From positions 124,001-188,000 of the forward strand of contig CAJYYA010000001.1 in NCBI GenBank assembly GCA_913778905.1: a stretch of DNA of 64,000 nucleotides. The letters run 5' to 3'. The notes under the pieces were generated by a model. It did no database searches. It saw only the letters and a program-made list of their open reading frames with translations, and had not been told where the DNA came from. Made by a program: the position numbers and the translations under genes. The stretch comes from an uncultured Naasia sp. (lineage in GTDB: Bacteria; Actinomycetota; Actinomycetes; Actinomycetales; Microbacteriaceae). Below are positions 62,602 through 64,000 of this stretch, one piece after another. Positions within the stretch are counted from its first letter, which is position 1. Each line of letters starts with the position of its first letter.

Positions 62602-63807
62602 TCAGCGGACGACCGCGCCGGCGCCCGCCGGCAGCCGCAGGGCGCCTCGGGCCGACGCCGGGCCGAACACCGCATCGAGGTAGAGGCGGGCCGCGCCCTG
62701 CAAACCGCCGGTCTCCGGGTGACGGGGTACCGCCACCTCGAGACGCTCGGTGACCATGGGCAGGGAGTCGGCCCACAGCACCGAGCGGATCGCGGCGACG
62801 AAGACGTCGGAGGCGCTGAGCGATCCGCCGATCACGAGTCGATCGGGCGTGAAGAAGTTCACGATGGTCGCGAGGACACCGCCGGTCATCGTCCCTGCTT
62901 CGCGGAGCAGGCGCATCGCCAGCGCATCGCCGTCGCGCGCCAGCTCGATGACGGCTCCGACGTCGACGACCTCGCGTCCCGCTTCGGTCGCCGCCCGCGT
63001 GAGGGCGGATCCGCTCGCCAGGGCGTCGAGGCACCCCGTGCGACCACACGAGCAGGGCACCGGAGACGACCCCGGCACCGCGACGTGACTGATGTCGCCC
63101 GCGGCCCCGCTCCTCCCCGTGTAGAGCCTGCCTCCGGCGACGACACCGGATCCGATGCCCGCCCCCGCTTTGACGAAGATCTGGTTGACCGCCTCGGGGT
63201 CGCCGCCGACCAACTCTCCCAGGGCCATGCAGTTGGCGTCGTTGCCGGCTATCGCCGCGACCCCGAGGATCTCGGCGAGAGTCGCCGCCGCGTCCACACC
63301 GTGCCATCCCGGCATCCGCGAGGGTGCGACGAGCTTGCCCGTGTCGCCGGAGACCGGTCCCGGCAGGGCGATCGCAGCCCCCGTGAGGGCGGGCGCTCCG
63401 TGCTCAGCCGCGAGGCCGGACAGCTCGTCCGCGATTCTCTGGAAGACGGCCCGGGGGCCTTCGGCGAGATCGAGGGCGAGGTGTCGGACAGCGATCACAT
63501 CCCCGGCGTAGTCGACGAGCCCGAGGGTGGTGCGCTCGATCCCCAGATCGATGCCGCCGAGGATGCCGGCGTCGCCGCGCATGGCCAGCCGACGAGGTCG
63601 GCGACCCCCTCGAGAATCACCCGCGCCCGTCTCGACGACGACTCCCGCCGAGATGAGCTGATCGATGCGCGCGGTCACGGTGGACGGCGACAGGCCGGTC
63701 GTGGCCGCCAGTTCGGCACGCGACGATGCGATCCCGGCTCGCAGCGGATCGAGAACGGCGAGATCCTGCGAACTGAGGGTGGGAATGACTGACGAGCGCG
63801 GCTGCAC
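62602..63807 (-). CDS. ROK family transcriptional regulator
   Basis: This 401-residue repressor has an N-terminal winged helix (AELAATTGLSPSTVTARIDQLISAGVV) and a ROK sugar-binding domain with GGIDLGIERTTLGLVD, the catalytic-type GNDANCMALGEL and the zinc-binding CSCGRTGCLDALASG. It is likely a NagC/XylR-type sugar-responsive repressor. The start is GTG 63807; a palindrome lies just upstream, and the next gene is divergent, suggesting it controls that locus. Confidence 0.9.
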   Translation of the reverse strand: MQPRSSVIPTLSSQDLAVLDPLRAGIASSRAELAATTGLSPSTVTARIDQLISAGVVVETGAGDSRGGRRPRRLAMRGDAGILGGIDLGIERTTLGLVDYAGDVIAVRHLALDLAEGPRAVFQRIADELSGLAAEHGAPALTGAAIALPGPVSGDTGKLVAPSRMPGWHGVDAAATLAEILGVAAIAGNDANCMALGELVGGDPEAVNQIFVKAGAGIGSGVVAGGRLYTGRSGAAGDISHVAVPGSSPVPCSCGRTGCLDALASGSALTRAATEAGREVVDVGAVIELARDGDALAMRLLREAGTMTGGVLATIVNFFTPDRLVIGGSLSASDVFVAAIRSVLWADSLPMVTERLEVAVPRHPETGGLQGAARLYLDAVFGPASARGALRLPAGAGAVVR

Positions 63808-63816
63808 GTGACCACC

Positions 63817-63836
63817 TTAGTCCAAACTTGAACTAA
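63817..63836. promoter_or_regulatory. Palindromic operator upstream of the ROK gene
   Basis: TTAGT-C-CAA-AC-TTG-A-ACTAA is a palindrome typical of ROK/NagC-type operators; a TTAGTTTGA half-like copy lies at about 63869-63877. It is between the ROK gene and the divergent next gene, so it likely controls both. Confidence 0.65.
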
Positions 63837-63957
63837 CTTTATCGAAATCCACACGTAACATGGCCTCGTTAGTTTGATTTCACCGACGGCGTGGGGATCA
63901 CCTCCGGCGTCGGGCTTCACCCTCACGTCGCGGCCCGTCCGCGGGAAGGACACGCCC

Positions 63958-64000
63958 GTGACCTCGTCCACGAGCCCCGCGCAGCACCCGGCTTCCCCCC
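63958..64000 (+). CDS. Start of a truncated gene at the window end
   Basis: GTG 63958 follows GGAAGG with good spacing and opens a frame (VTSSTSPAQHPASP) to the window end. Divergent from the ROK regulator behind a shared operator, it is probably a sugar transporter or enzyme, but only 14 residues are visible. Confidence 0.45.
   Translation, partial: MTSSTSPAQHPASP

Noticed and set aside
1-64000. tRNA, rRNA, CRISPR arrays or prophage
   Set aside because: No tRNA-like GGTTC-type arms in cloverleaf context, no rRNA segments, no regularly spaced short repeats, and no phage structural genes were seen by eye; short tRNAs could only be excluded fully by a search program.

Overview
The window looks like a chromosomal segment of a high-GC actinobacterium, most likely Microbacteriaceae (Microbacterium-like). 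This rests on GC-rich codon use, many GTG and TTG starts, several apparently leaderless starts, the actinobacterial metG-tatD-rsmA...ispE neighbourhood, an IdeR/DtxR-type iron box and a BioQ-type biotin regulator. I found no rRNA, tRNA, CRISPR array, prophage or complete insertion sequence. The genus is inferred from gene content, not from a marker gene.

Layout. 1-7000: the end of a MOSC-domain gene, then ispE and the coupled metG-tatD-rsmA operon, with a SulP transporter and divergent MerR regulator lodged between rsmA and ispE. 7000-18400: an MDR-type reductase, rsmI, a compact Pol I-like polymerase, a protein O-mannosyltransferase, an exported protein, an iron-box SIP-like gene, a DUF3140 gene, a YyaL-type protein, a TauE/SafE exporter and an aldo/keto reductase. 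18500-28300: hrpA, a sulfur-stress locus (CoA-disulfide reductase/rhodanese, CstR-like repressor, CxxC mini-protein, shared operator), a decayed AraC gene, a membrane protein and a multidrug transporter. 28300-36700: an MFS transporter, an SDR gene with a nonsense codon inside a 64-bp inverted-repeat pair, two more aldo/keto reductases, DedA, an aldose epimerase and an epimerase-like SDR.

36700-41600 is a BioQ-controlled unit: bioY, a MenE-sized acyl-CoA ligase, an atypical thiolase, ecfA (bioM) and ecfT (bioN) in one overlapping operon, opposite bioQ, with two perfect palindromic boxes between. 41600-45600 holds a duplicated aspartyl-protease-like lipoprotein (one copy decayed) and an Asp23/Gls24 envelope-stress module with its own sigma factor and a putative anti-sigma/Asp23 fusion. 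45700-51500 is a surface-glycan region: a GT7-like galactosyltransferase, a GT1 enzyme, a HEAT-GT4 fusion and a polysaccharide pyruvyl transferase. 51500-56400 is a dicarboxylate unit: dctA plus a CitE-like lyase, facing a CitA/CitB-type two-component system. 56400-64000 is mostly alpha-glucan metabolism (amylosucrase, glycogen phosphorylase) plus an RlmG/RsmC-like methyltransferase, a tandem 180-bp repeat and a ROK regulator.

Three intergenic repeat families recur. Family A carries a GAGCGCAGCGAAATGAAGG-like core and forms hairpins at gene ends. Family B is built on GTCGAGTAGGCCGCC. Family C is a 60-64 bp element with an ACCGCACGTTCCGGC stem. Several one-off long hairpins also separate genes. 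The strongest system-level signals are the biotin uptake operon carrying acyl-CoA enzymes and the sigma/anti-sigma/Asp23 module.
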